This document shows, piece by piece, positions 42,306-51,140 of a stretch of 64,000 bases of DNA. The translations under genes were made by a program, and so were the position numbers. Positions within the stretch are counted from its first letter, which is position 1. Every line of letters starts with the position of its first letter. The notes beneath the pieces are model-generated. The model saw only the letters and a program-made list of their open reading frames with translations, was not told the DNA's origin and ran no database searches. Location of the stretch: the NCBI GenBank assembly GCA_037445635.1, contig JBBIKC010000012.1:9111-73110 (forward strand), read 5' to 3'. Origin of the DNA: JBFMCC01 sp037445635 (GTDB lineage: Bacteria; Chloroflexota; Anaerolineae; Anaerolineales; Villigracilaceae).

Positions 42306-42427
42306 GGTGTGTATGCAAATTCAGTCTGTGGTCTCGATACGGCGGCGGTCGAGTAGCCCGTAAGGGCGTACCGAGACCCCGCCGCCTACTCGACCACCTT
42401 CAAAAGTATTTTGCATACAGACCCTAG
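42302..42427. mobile_element. MITE-like element, about 126 bp, with terminal inverted repeats
   Basis: CTAGGGTGTGTATGCAAA at the left end matches the inverse of TTTGCATACAGACCCTAG at the right end with one mismatch. The inside carries interleaved inverted repeats (GGTCTCG/CGAGACC and GTCGAGTAG/CTACTCGAC). TA is found at both outer boundaries. It has no coding capacity and supplies the stop codon of the SpoIIE-type gene. Confidence 0.65.
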
Positions 42428-42531
42428 CGAATTTTGCGGCGTTACGAATTTACAGCCTTTTTACATCCCCGCCATACTCCCCTAACTCACACAATCTACA
42501 ATCACGGCATCACAACCAAGGAGGTTGACCG

Positions 42532-43101
42532 ATGAACAAGATCGTGATGCTGTTCAAAAAGAGCCTGCTGGCAGTGATCGCTGCCGCGCTGACCCTGGCG
42601 GTTGTCCCCGTCCCGGCTGTTTTTGCGGCCGGCGCGCAGGATCCGACTACCCCGCCCGGCGGACAGGTTTCGAACGAGCGTCTCGAGCAGGCGTGGGCGC
42701 GGGCGCAGGCGCGCTATGAGCGAATCGGCTCGTTCCTTGACCGCTCGGACGATATGATTGCCCGCCTCGAGGAATGGCTTGCCAAAATGAAAGAACAGGG
42801 CAAGGACACGTCTGCCGTGGAGACGGCCCTGGCGAATTTCGAGGCCGCGCTCGAACGCGTCGAGCCGATCCATGAAAGCGCCGGCGCGATCATCGCCGCG
42901 CACGCGGGCTTCGACGAGAGCGGCAAGGTCACCGACGCCGAGCAGGCCCAGCAGACCTTAAAGGATCTGCGCGCCAAGTCGCAGGAGGCCAAAGAGGCGA
43001 TGGACGGCGCGGGGAAGGCCCTGCGCGAGGCCGTCAAAGCCTTCCGTGAGGCCAATCGTCCCGCCCAGCCGAAGACCGCGCCCGGAGACAGCGGTCTCTA
43101 A
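42532..43101 (+). CDS. Secreted helical protein of unknown function
   Basis: AAGGAGG lies 4-10 bases before ATG 42532. The 189-residue protein begins with a Sec signal peptide (LLAVIAAALTLAVVPVPAVFAA, given here in parts: hydrophobic 9-30, cleavage near AVFAAG). The mature part is almost wholly charged alpha helix with coiled-coil character (about 45-175), for example RLEEWLAKMKEQGKD and QAQQTLKDLRAKSQEAKEAM. I recognise no family. It is probably extracytoplasmic, in the wall zone. It is followed by a GC-rich hairpin. Confidence 0.7.
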   Translation: MNKIVMLFKKSLLAVIAAALTLAVVPVPAVFAAGAQDPTTPPGGQVSNERLEQAWARAQARYERIGSFLDRSDDMIARLEEWLAKMKEQGKDTSAVETALANFEAALERVEPIHESAGAIIAAHAGFDESGKVTDAEQAQQTLKDLRAKSQEAKEAMDGAGKALREAVKAFREANRPAQPKTAPGDSGL

Positions 43102-43120
43102 CATCTCCATAAGTAGGAGC

Positions 43121-43149
43121 GCGACAGCCGCACCGGATGCGGCTGTCGC
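43121..43149 (+). terminator. Hairpin after the secreted helical protein
   Basis: GCGACAGCCGCA and TGCGGCTGTCGC form a perfect 12-bp stem with a CCGGA loop. It lacks a clear T-run, so termination may be partial. Confidence 0.55.
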
Positions 43150-43169
43150 ATCGCGTTTCCCGCCGCCCT

Positions 43170-43197
43170 TTGACTTTCCCCGCACTTCGCTTAGAAT
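43170..43197 (+). promoter_or_regulatory. Promoter of the RidA gene
   Basis: TTGACT (43170-43175) and TAGAAT (43192-43197) are 16 bases apart. GCGAGG just before ATG 43230 is the likely ribosome binding site. Confidence 0.55.
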
Positions 43198-43229
43198 CAC
43201 GGCTGTCAACCAAGAAAAAGCGAGGCGCT

Positions 43230-43640
43230 ATGTTTACATCGGAAGGCAAGAAACTGATCCACACGGAAAAAGCCCCCAGGGCGATCGGTCCATACTCGCA
43301 GGCTGTGCAGATTGATACCCTGGTCTTCACCGCCGGGCAGATTGGCCTGGAGCCGGCCACGATGGAGATCGTCCCGGGCGGCATCGAAGCGCAGACCCGT
43401 CAGGCGCTCAACAACCTTTCCTATGTCCTCGAGGCGGCGGGTTCGGGTCTGAACTATGTTGTCAAAACCACAGTGTTCCTGCAATCCATGAACGATTTTC
43501 CTGTTATGAATGCAATTTACGCGGAGTACTTTCCCGAGAACCCACCTGCCCGAAGCACGGTGGCGGTGGCGGCCCTGCCGAAGGGCGCGCTGGTGGAAGT
43601 TGAGGCGGTAGCCTTGCTCGGTCCCGCCCGCGGAGAATGA
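43230..43640 (+). CDS. RidA/YjgF-family reactive imine deaminase
   Basis: ATG 43230 gives 136 residues; the frame upstream runs through promoter sequence. The family motifs are intact: APRAIGPYSQAVQ, FTAGQIGLEP, ARSTVAVAALPKGALVEVEA. The Arg of PPARSTV and the final Glu are the residues used by RidA to hold and hydrolyse 2-aminoacrylate-type imines. It is cytosolic and normally trimeric. It has its own promoter and stands 51 bases ahead of a response regulator gene, with no obvious functional tie. Confidence 0.92.
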   Translation: MFTSEGKKLIHTEKAPRAIGPYSQAVQIDTLVFTAGQIGLEPATMEIVPGGIEAQTRQALNNLSYVLEAAGSGLNYVVKTTVFLQSMNDFPVMNAIYAEYFPENPPARSTVAVAALPKGALVEVEAVALLGPARGE

Positions 43641-43691
43641 GGTCGTCGTTGTGGGCGAAGCGCGATCAATCTCTGGCTTGGACGACGGACA

Positions 43692-44414
43692 ATGTCCAAT
43701 GAATTGGTTCTTCTTGTAGACGACGAGCCGTCCATCGTGCAACTGGCGCAGATGTATCTCGAGCGCGAGGGATTCCGCGTCCGAACCGCCGCGGACGGGG
43801 AAAAGGCTCTCGAAGAGACAGCCCGCATGCGTCCCGCGCTGATCGTTCTGGATGTGATGCTCCCAGGCGTGGACGGATTCGAGGTCTGCCGCCGCCTACG
43901 GGCGCGAAACGATCCCGTTTCGGTTATCATGCTGACCGCCCGCGACGAGGATGTTGATAAGATCCTCGGCCTGGAACTCGGCGCGGATGATTATCTGACC
44001 AAGCCGTTCAACCCGCGTGAACTGGTAGCGCGCGTGAAAGCCATTCTGCGCCGCGGGGAACGAACCTCGCGGCCCGATTCGGCTCCGATCCATCTCGGCG
44101 ACCTGACAGTTGATCCCGCCAGCCGCGAGGCCCGCGTCTCGGATCGCGTCCTCGACCTGCGCACGCAGGAGTTCGAATTGCTCCTCACCCTGGCCGAACA
44201 CCGCGGCCGCGTTCTGACCCGTGAACAACTGCTCCAGCAGGCCTGGGGCTTCGATTTCTACGGACAGACACGTACCGTGGATGTTCACATCGCGCACCTG
44301 CGGAAAAAACTGGAAGGCAGCTCGGTGCGTATCGAGACCATGACCGGGGTGGGTTACAAACTTGTCGTCGATTCGAACACCGCATCCCCCTCGCGGCATG
44401 GGAAGAGGGGATGA
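43692..44414 (+). CDS. OmpR/PhoB-family response regulator
   Basis: The 240-residue protein has a receiver domain (LLVDDEPSIVQLAQMYLE) with the phospho-acceptor Asp54 in LIVLDVMLPGVDGFEV and Lys104 in DDYLTKPFNPREL. A winged-helix DNA-binding domain follows from about residue 132 (LRTQEFELLLTLAEHRGRVL; VDVHIAHLRKKLEGS). It should bind DNA after phosphorylation by the kinase encoded 3 bases downstream. All key residues are present. Target genes are unknown. Confidence 0.94.
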   Translation: MSNELVLLVDDEPSIVQLAQMYLEREGFRVRTAADGEKALEETARMRPALIVLDVMLPGVDGFEVCRRLRARNDPVSVIMLTARDEDVDKILGLELGADDYLTKPFNPRELVARVKAILRRGERTSRPDSAPIHLGDLTVDPASREARVSDRVLDLRTQEFELLLTLAEHRGRVLTREQLLQQAWGFDFYGQTRTVDVHIAHLRKKLEGSSVRIETMTGVGYKLVVDSNTASPSRHGKRG

Positions 44415-44417
44415 GGC

Positions 44418-45815
44418 ATGTTCTCCTCCCTCCGTTTCCGACTGTGGTTGAGTTATGCCCTGCTCATCGTCACGGCCCTGGCGGTCGTGGCGTTTGTGTT
44501 GATATTCTTCCTGATCCGCAATCCATTCCTGTACCGTCAGACGCTCGAACGCGTGAGGGCGGCCGAGACGCTGCTGTTGCACAGTCCAGCCGATCTCCCG
44601 GGCGGCCGCGGCCAGTTGGCGCGCGCGGCGGAATTGTTCGATGTACGCGTGGTCGTCTTCGGCGCGGATGGGAGCGTGCTGGCCGATACCCGCCCGTCCG
44701 CTGCGGCGCTTTCGACGCCGCGCGAGGCCATGCTCACGCGTTCCGTTCCAACCGTACGCGACGCGGACGGCGGTTTGTGGATATATTCGCTCAGCGATCT
44801 GCCCGGCGGCGAAAAATTGCTGGTTGCCGCGCCGCGCCCGAAGTTGGCCGGGCTGGCAGTGCTCAGGGACGAACTCCTCGCCCCGTTCATCCAGGGCGGA
44901 TTGATTGCCCTGCTCCTGTCTCTGCTTGCGGCGTTTTTGATTTCGCGCTGGGTGGCCGATCCGTTACAGACGATGCTGGCCGCGGCGCGGCAGGTGCCGT
45001 CAGGAGAGGCAAAGCCGCTCGAAGCGCGCGGCCCGCGCGAGGTCCAGGAAGTGATGCGGGCGTTCAATGCCATGATGGCGCGCGTGCAGTCCAGCCAGCA
45101 GTCTCAGCGCGAGTTCGTCGCCAATGTCTCGCACGAATTGAAGACGCCGCTTACCTCGGTGCAGGGATTCGCGCAGGCGATCCTGGACGGCACGGCTGAC
45201 ACGCCCGAGGCGCGGCGGCGCGCGGCGGAGGTGATCTACAACGAAGCAGGACGGATGCACCGTATGGTGCTCGACCTGCTCGACCTGGCGCGGCTGGAGG
45301 CCGGCACGGCCGATTTGAAAATGGGCGCCGTGGATATGGCGGTCCTGCTGAACGGAATCGCCGAGAAATTCGCTCCTCTCGCACAGCAGGCAGGGGTTCG
45401 GCTGGAGGTGCAGGCCGACGGCCTGCCGCGCATGATGGGCGACGGCGACCGGCTGGCGCAGGTGTTCACCAATCTTGTGGATAACGCCTTGAAGTTCACG
45501 CCGCCCGGCGGGATGGTGACTCTGCAGGCGCGGCTGGCGGAGGGGCAGATGGAATGTCTGGTGAGCGATACGGGGAAGGGTATCCCGGCTCAAGCCCTGC
45601 CTCACGTCTTCGACCGCTTTTATCAGGCGGACGCCTCGCGGGCGCGCGCCGACTACGGCGGGGCGGGACTGGGGCTGGCAATCGTGCGCGAGATCGTCGC
45701 GGCGCATGGTGGTAGAATTAGCGTCCGCAGTCAGGCGGGGCAGGGCGCGGTTTTCACGGTGCGCCTGCCGCTCGCACAACCCGATATATCCACGCTGACC
45801 GCCCGCAGGAAGTGA
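44418..45815 (+). CDS. Membrane sensor histidine kinase
   Basis: The 465-residue protein has two TM helices (about 12-33 and 155-178) around an outer sensor region, a HAMP domain, the HisKA segment FVANVSHELKTPLTSVQG with His239, and the ATPase domain with NLVDNALKFTPPGG (N box), VSDTGKGIPAQALPHVFDRF (G1/F box) and GAGLGLAIVREIVAAHGG (G2). It pairs with the response regulator encoded upstream. The signal cannot be inferred. It overlaps by 4 bases a possible GTG start of the next gene, so transcription may run on into the polysaccharide genes. Confidence 0.94.
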   Translation: MFSSLRFRLWLSYALLIVTALAVVAFVLIFFLIRNPFLYRQTLERVRAAETLLLHSPADLPGGRGQLARAAELFDVRVVVFGADGSVLADTRPSAAALSTPREAMLTRSVPTVRDADGGLWIYSLSDLPGGEKLLVAAPRPKLAGLAVLRDELLAPFIQGGLIALLLSLLAAFLISRWVADPLQTMLAAARQVPSGEAKPLEARGPREVQEVMRAFNAMMARVQSSQQSQREFVANVSHELKTPLTSVQGFAQAILDGTADTPEARRRAAEVIYNEAGRMHRMVLDLLDLARLEAGTADLKMGAVDMAVLLNGIAEKFAPLAQQAGVRLEVQADGLPRMMGDGDRLAQVFTNLVDNALKFTPPGGMVTLQARLAEGQMECLVSDTGKGIPAQALPHVFDRFYQADASRARADYGGAGLGLAIVREIVAAHGGRISVRSQAGQGAVFTVRLPLAQPDISTLTARRK

Positions 45816-45844
45816 GGCGCGGCACCGGCCTGACACGGAAACTC

Positions 45845-46837
45845 ATGCCCAAGCTTTCGATCATCATCCCATGTTACAATGAACAACGGTTCATCGGCGC
45901 GACCCTGAGTGCGATCTATGCCCAGACTTTTCCCCGCGCCGATATGGAAGTTGTGATCGCCGATTCCCATTCGACGGACGCCACCCGCGATGTGATCGAG
46001 GACTTCCGCCGCAATCACCCGGACCTGAGCCTGACTCTCGTGGATAATGACACCCGCGCCATCCCGTCTGCGCTTAACCGCGCCCTTGCGGCGGCACAGG
46101 GCGGGATCATCGTCCGCATGGACGCGCACTCCACGCCGTATCCCGATTATGTAGAACATTGCGTACGCGCCCTCGAAGAGGGGCGCGGCGACAACGTGGG
46201 CGGCGTCTGGGAGATTCGTCCCGGCGGGCGCGGCTGGATCGCTGAATCCATCGCGGCCGCGGCGGCGCATCCGCTCGGGGCCGGGGACGCAGGCTATCGT
46301 CTGAATGCCGCGGCCGGGCCGCAGGATACGGTTCCGTTCGGCGCGTTCCGCCGCTCGCTGGTCGAGAGAATCGGCGGATACGACGAGTCGCTTCTTTCCA
46401 ATGAAGACTACGAGTTCAATGCCCGCGTGCGCGCTTCCGGCGGGGTGGTCTGGCTGGACCCATCTATCCGCTCGGTGTATCATGCCCGCGCTTCGCTGGG
46501 CGCGCTAGCGCGTCAATACGGGCGTTACGGTTACTGGAAATGGCAAATGTTGAAACGTTACCCATCCACGCTGCGGTGGCGGCAGGCGCTTCCCCCGCTG
46601 TTTGTCGCGAGTGTGCTGGCCCTGGCGGTTCTTGCGTTTTTCGATATTGCACGAAGCGTACTTTTTCTGGAACTTGGCGTATATCTGTGTGTGTTGCTGG
46701 CGGCCGGGATACTCGCCGCGACGCGGCGGCGAAATCCGTCCCTGGTTTTGGGGCTGCCGCTCGCGCTTCTCGTCATGCATGTGGCATGGGGCGGCGGCTT
46801 TCTCTGGAGCCTGCTCACTTCTTTTCGGAAACAATGA
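45845..46837 (+). CDS. Family 2 glycosyltransferase (ExoA-like)
   Basis: ATG 45845 (MPKLSIIIPCYNEQRFIGAT) is the natural GT2 start and gives 330 residues. The GT-A fold shows VIADSHSTDATRDVI and the metal-binding RMDAHSTPYPDYV, with EDYEFNARVRASGG further on. Two or three TM helices close the protein (about 245-325), so it works at the inner membrane face. It resembles succinoglycan-type glucosyltransferases of the ExoA group. It opens a run of surface polysaccharide genes and its stop codon abuts the next start. Confidence 0.87.
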   Translation: MPKLSIIIPCYNEQRFIGATLSAIYAQTFPRADMEVVIADSHSTDATRDVIEDFRRNHPDLSLTLVDNDTRAIPSALNRALAAAQGGIIVRMDAHSTPYPDYVEHCVRALEEGRGDNVGGVWEIRPGGRGWIAESIAAAAAHPLGAGDAGYRLNAAAGPQDTVPFGAFRRSLVERIGGYDESLLSNEDYEFNARVRASGGVVWLDPSIRSVYHARASLGALARQYGRYGYWKWQMLKRYPSTLRWRQALPPLFVASVLALAVLAFFDIARSVLFLELGVYLCVLLAAGILAATRRRNPSLVLGLPLALLVMHVAWGGGFLWSLLTSFRKQ

Positions 46838-48289
46838 ATGGCTGATATTGCAACCCGTCCGGCCGGCCTGCGGCTCCGGCCCAGTGAACATCGCACCTTG
46901 TTGTTGATTGGCGATCTGATCGCCTCGGTTCTGGCGCTTGCAGGGGCGGTGTATTCATGGCTGGGCTATTCCTGGTACTCCCTGATTTCCAGCGGCGTGA
47001 AGCCCGAGCAGGCCCTGAAGTTTTTCCCCAACCTCAAGATCCCGTTCTGGTTTTATCTGATGCCGATCATCTGGCTGATGCTGTTGATCGAATTGTATGA
47101 TCCGCACAACGCCTCCAGCCGCCGGCGGACTTTGCGCGGCGTGGCGATTGCCGCCTTTGTGGGCATCGTGGCGTACTCGCTGGTCTTTATTACGAACAGG
47201 GAGCCGACGTCCCTGCCGCGCATCGGCGTGGGTTCATTTCTCCTGCTGGCCTCGTTACTGACCTTGGTCTGGCGTTTCATCTACATCCGCCTCTACAAGA
47301 CCACAGGGATGACGCGCCGCGTGCTGGTGATCGGCGCGGGCAAGGCGGGAAAAACACTGGCCCAGGTTTACAAAAGGCTGAACACGCCCCCGTTCCGCCT
47401 CATAGGATTTGTGGACGACGACCAGAATAAGATCGGCAAGGTCATCGAAGGCTTTCCCGTGATGGGCTCCAGCGGCGACCTGCTTAGAATTATCGAGAGT
47501 GCCAGGATTTCGGACGTGGTCGTCGCCATCACGGGCGAGATGCGCGGCGGGATGTTCCAAGCCATCCTGGACATTCAGGAAAGCGGTATCGAGGTCACGC
47601 GCATGCCGACCGTTTATGAGGAAATGATCGGCCGTGTGCCAATCCATCATCTCGAGTCCGATTGGATCATCCGTTCCTTCGTGGACCAGGCGCGCGCCAA
47701 CGGGTTCTACGAACTCGGTAAACGTTTCCTTGATATTCTCGGCGGGCTCCTGTTCGGGGCTTTTTTCATTGTGGTTTTTCCGTTCATTGCCCTTGCCACG
47801 CTGATAGATACCGGCCGGCCGATCTTATATACGCAGAAGCGGCAGGGGAAAAGCGGACGCGAATTTCGCATCTATAAGTTCCGCACGATGCGGCAGGATG
47901 CCGAGGCCGACGGTCTCGCCCGCCTCGCCGTCGAGAACGATCCGCGCATTACGCGCGTCGGTGGATTTCTTCGCAAGACTCGTCTCGACGAACTGCCCCA
48001 GTTTATCAACGTCCTGCGCGGTGACATGAGCCTGGTGGGGCCGCGCGCCGAACGACGGGAACTGGTGGAAAGTTTCCAGAAGAAGATCCCATTTTATCGC
48101 GCCCGCCTGCTCGTCAAGCCCGGCCTGACCGGCTGGGCGCAGATCAATTACGGTTACGCGGCTACGGTGGAAGATACCGTCGCAAAACTGGAATACGATC
48201 TTTATTACATCAAACATCGCACCCTCTCGATGGACCTGTCTATTCTGCTGCGCACGGTTGGCACCGTCCTGCGCAGCCGGGGGAGATGA
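46838..48289 (+). CDS. Polyprenyl-phosphate sugar phosphotransferase (WbaP/WcaJ type)
   Basis: The 483-residue protein has four or five N-terminal TM helices, a CoA-binding-like middle domain (VLVIGAGKAGKTLAQVYKRL) and the C-terminal bacterial sugar transferase domain: one TM helix near 292-315, then TQKRQGKSGREFRIYKFRTM, RKTRLDELPQFINVLRGDMS and LVGPRAERRELV. It loads the first sugar-1-phosphate on undecaprenyl phosphate and so starts a surface glycan. It overlaps the next gene by 4 bases. Confidence 0.93.
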   Translation: MADIATRPAGLRLRPSEHRTLLLIGDLIASVLALAGAVYSWLGYSWYSLISSGVKPEQALKFFPNLKIPFWFYLMPIIWLMLLIELYDPHNASSRRRTLRGVAIAAFVGIVAYSLVFITNREPTSLPRIGVGSFLLLASLLTLVWRFIYIRLYKTTGMTRRVLVIGAGKAGKTLAQVYKRLNTPPFRLIGFVDDDQNKIGKVIEGFPVMGSSGDLLRIIESARISDVVVAITGEMRGGMFQAILDIQESGIEVTRMPTVYEEMIGRVPIHHLESDWIIRSFVDQARANGFYELGKRFLDILGGLLFGAFFIVVFPFIALATLIDTGRPILYTQKRQGKSGREFRIYKFRTMRQDAEADGLARLAVENDPRITRVGGFLRKTRLDELPQFINVLRGDMSLVGPRAERRELVESFQKKIPFYRARLLVKPGLTGWAQINYGYAATVEDTVAKLEYDLYYIKHRTLSMDLSILLRTVGTVLRSRGR

Positions 48290-49224
48290 CGTTGACCCGT
48301 TATCTCGTCACCGGCGGCGCGGGGTTTATCGGCTCGCACATCGTCCGCGCCCTTCTGCAAAAAGGGGCGGACGTCCGCGTGCTGGACAACTTCTCGACCG
48401 GCAAGCGCGAGAATCTGGAGGGGTTGACGAAGGGGCTCGAAGTTCTCGAAGGCGACCTGCGCGACGCGTCGCGCGTGACCGAGGCGGTGCGCGGCGTCGA
48501 GGTCGTTTTCCACGAAGCGGCCTTTGTCTCCGTGCCTCAGTCAATGGAGGAACCCTCCATCTGCTTTGATGTGAATGTGGCGGGCACGGCTTCCCTGCTC
48601 GAGGCCGCTCGTAAAGCGGGAGTGCGCCGTGTGGTGCTGGCTTCCAGCGCGGCCGTTTACGGAGATTCGGACAGCCTCCCTCTCGCCGAAGAAACAGACC
48701 TCCGTCCGCTCTCGCCCTACGCCGCCTCCAAACGTGTGAACGAGATCTACGGACAACTCTACACCGCCTCCTTCGGTCTGGAAGTGGTCGCGTTGCGTTA
48801 CTTCAACGTTTACGGCCCGCGCCAGCGCCCCGACTCGATGTACGCCGCGGCCGTGCCCATCTTCATCCGCCGATTGCTGGACGGCCGGCCCGTTACGATT
48901 TTCGGCGACGGCGGCCAGACGCGTGACCTGATCGCCGTGCGCGATGTGGTCCGTGCCAACCTGATCGCCGCCGAACATCCCGCCGCGCCCGGGCGGATCT
49001 TCAACATCTGCACCGGGCGGGAGACGAGGATCATCGAACTCGTCAAGGTTTTGCAGGACATGTTCCCGTCCGCGCCTGCACCTGTGTTCGATGCGCCGCG
49101 CCCGGGTGATATTTACCGCTCGATCGGCTCTCCTCGAAATGCCGCCGAACTGGTTGGTTTTCGCGCCGGGGTCCCGCTGGTGGATGGCCTCGCGGAAACG
49201 GTCGAATGGATGCAGAAGCATTAA
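48286..49224 (+). CDS. NAD-dependent sugar epimerase/dehydratase (GalE-like SDR)
   Basis: The 312-residue protein is an extended short-chain dehydrogenase: LVTGGAGFIGSHIVRALL (NAD loop), VFHEAAFVSVPQSMEEP, VLASSAAVYGDS and the catalytic PLSPYAASKRVNE (Tyr and Lys in YAASK). RYFNVYGPRQRPDS and FGDGGQTRDLIAVRDV are typical of UDP-hexose 4-epimerases. It probably makes a UDP-sugar used by the neighbouring glycosyltransferases. The exact sugar is open. Confidence 0.9.
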   Translation: MTLTRYLVTGGAGFIGSHIVRALLQKGADVRVLDNFSTGKRENLEGLTKGLEVLEGDLRDASRVTEAVRGVEVVFHEAAFVSVPQSMEEPSICFDVNVAGTASLLEAARKAGVRRVVLASSAAVYGDSDSLPLAEETDLRPLSPYAASKRVNEIYGQLYTASFGLEVVALRYFNVYGPRQRPDSMYAAAVPIFIRRLLDGRPVTIFGDGGQTRDLIAVRDVVRANLIAAEHPAAPGRIFNICTGRETRIIELVKVLQDMFPSAPAPVFDAPRPGDIYRSIGSPRNAAELVGFRAGVPLVDGLAETVEWMQKH

Positions 49225-49230
49225 CCCGCC

Positions 49231-51138
49231 ATGCTTTTCGATAAGTCTCGTCCCAACATTCGAAATCGTTTCGTCCTGCTCGGCGATCTGGTCCTGATCG
49301 TCATCTCGGTGCTGGGCAGCTTTTTCCTGCGCCTGGATGTGGGTGAGGTTTCGTTTTATTTTCCAGCCATGTTCATCATGTCCGTGGTGGCGCTTCTGGT
49401 CAAGGTGCCGCTCTTTTATTTTTTCGGCCTCTACCGCCGTTTGTGGATCTATGCCAGCACCGGCGAACTAAAACTGATCGCCGCCGCCGTGACAGCCGGC
49501 TCGGTCCTGACCAGCGCCGTCATGAGCGTCATCCTGCTGGCGGCAAACAGCCGGGAAGTCGTCCTGGGCATGCCGCGCTCTGCGCTCGGCATTGACTGGC
49601 TTCTGTCGCTGGTTCTCATCGGCGGCTCGCGTTTTGCCCTGCGCATTCTTGCCGAACAGGCGGGCGGCTATCGCAACGCGAAGAGTAAGCGCGCCGTTAT
49701 CATCGGGGCGGGCGACGCGGGCGCGCTGGTGGTGCGCGAACTTCAAAAATCCTCGCAACTCAATTTGATTCCCGTCGGCTTTCTCGACGACGATCCCGCC
49801 AAACAACGCCACGAGATCTACGGCGTGCGCGTCATCGGCAAGATTGCCGACCTGCCCGGCGTGCTGGACGCGCGCCGCATTGACGAAGTCATCATCGCCA
49901 TTCCCTCCGCGCCCGGCAGCGTGGTGCGCCGTGTCACGGATATTTGCCGCGAGAAGAATATCCCCTCGCGTACCATGCCGGGCATCTACGAACTGCTCGG
50001 CGGCAAGGTCAGCGTCAGCCGCCTGCGCGAGGTGGATATCACCGACCTCCTGCGCCGCGACCCGGTGCGCGTCAACGACGAGATCGTCGGGCAGGCGCTC
50101 GAGAACAAACGCGTCCTCGTCACCGGCGCGGGCGGCTCGATCGGCCGCGAACTGTGCCGCCAGATCGCGCGGCGCGGACCCGCTCAACTCGTCCTGCTCG
50201 GCCACGGCGAGAACAGTATCTTCGAAATCTTCCTCGAACTGCGCGAGGACTACCCCGACATCGTCCTCCTGCCCGTTATTGCCGATGTGCGCGACCGTGA
50301 GCGCATTGCCTCGGTTTTCGCCGCGCATCGGCCGCAGGTCGTCTTCCACGCCGCGGCGCACAAACACGTCCCGTTAATGGAGGCGAACGCGGCCGAGGCG
50401 GTAACCAACAACGTGATCGGCACCCAGGTCATGGTCGAGGCGGCCGCGGCGGGCAAAGTCGAACGCTTCGTCCTCATTTCCACCGATAAGGCTGTCCGCC
50501 CCGCAAACGTGTACGGCGCGACCAAACGCCTCGCCGAAATGCTCGTGCTCGACGCGGCGCGCGCCGCCGGCCTTCCGTTCAGCGTCGTACGTTTCGGCAA
50601 CGTGCTCGGTAGCCGCGGCTCCATCATCCCGCTCTTCAAGGCGCAGATCGCGCGCGGCGGCCCGCTCACCATCACGCATCCCGACATGCGCCGCTTTTTC
50701 ATGACCATCCCCGAAGCCGTGTATCTTGTCTTACAGGCGGCTTCGATGGGGCGGGGCGGTGAGACCTTCGTGCTCAACATGGGCGAGCCGGTCCGCATCC
50801 TCGACCTGGCCGAGGACTTGATTCGACTCTCCGGCCTCGAGCCCGGCCGCGATGTTGAAATTACCTTTACAGGGACTCGCCCCGGCGAAAAACTGACCGA
50901 GGAACTCTGGGATGCCGGGACGCCGCTGGACCGCACGCCTCACCCCGACATCTTCCGTCTCGCCTCCTCCGAGACGTTGGCCGGGCGCGCCCTTCGAGAG
51001 GCCGTGGACTCGCTCCAGGCCGCCAGCCATCGCGCCGACGCTGCGGCCATCTTCCGCATCCTGAACGAGTCTGTGCCCGGCGCTTCGATTCGCGAGCCCG
51101 AAACTCCCTCGATGCTTGATGCAGCCTCGCTGATTTAA
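49231..51138 (+). CDS. Membrane-bound NDP-sugar 4,6-dehydratase/epimerase (CapD/FlaA1-like)
   Basis: The 635-residue protein has four N-terminal TM helices, a first Rossmann domain (AVIIGAGDAGALVVRELQ), and a second catalytic SDR domain with VLVTGAGGSIGRELCRQI, VFHAAAHKHVPLMEANAAEA, VLISTDKAVRPANVYGATKR and RFGNVLGSRGSIIPLFKAQI. This is the PglF/CapD type, which turns UDP-GlcNAc into a 4-keto-6-deoxy sugar. It lies 6 bases after the epimerase gene in the polysaccharide operon. The length is usual for the family. Confidence 0.93.
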   Translation: MLFDKSRPNIRNRFVLLGDLVLIVISVLGSFFLRLDVGEVSFYFPAMFIMSVVALLVKVPLFYFFGLYRRLWIYASTGELKLIAAAVTAGSVLTSAVMSVILLAANSREVVLGMPRSALGIDWLLSLVLIGGSRFALRILAEQAGGYRNAKSKRAVIIGAGDAGALVVRELQKSSQLNLIPVGFLDDDPAKQRHEIYGVRVIGKIADLPGVLDARRIDEVIIAIPSAPGSVVRRVTDICREKNIPSRTMPGIYELLGGKVSVSRLREVDITDLLRRDPVRVNDEIVGQALENKRVLVTGAGGSIGRELCRQIARRGPAQLVLLGHGENSIFEIFLELREDYPDIVLLPVIADVRDRERIASVFAAHRPQVVFHAAAHKHVPLMEANAAEAVTNNVIGTQVMVEAAAAGKVERFVLISTDKAVRPANVYGATKRLAEMLVLDAARAAGLPFSVVRFGNVLGSRGSIIPLFKAQIARGGPLTITHPDMRRFFMTIPEAVYLVLQAASMGRGGETFVLNMGEPVRILDLAEDLIRLSGLEPGRDVEITFTGTRPGEKLTEELWDAGTPLDRTPHPDIFRLASSETLAGRALREAVDSLQAASHRADAAAIFRILNESVPGASIREPETPSMLDAASLI

Positions 51139-51140
51139 CC

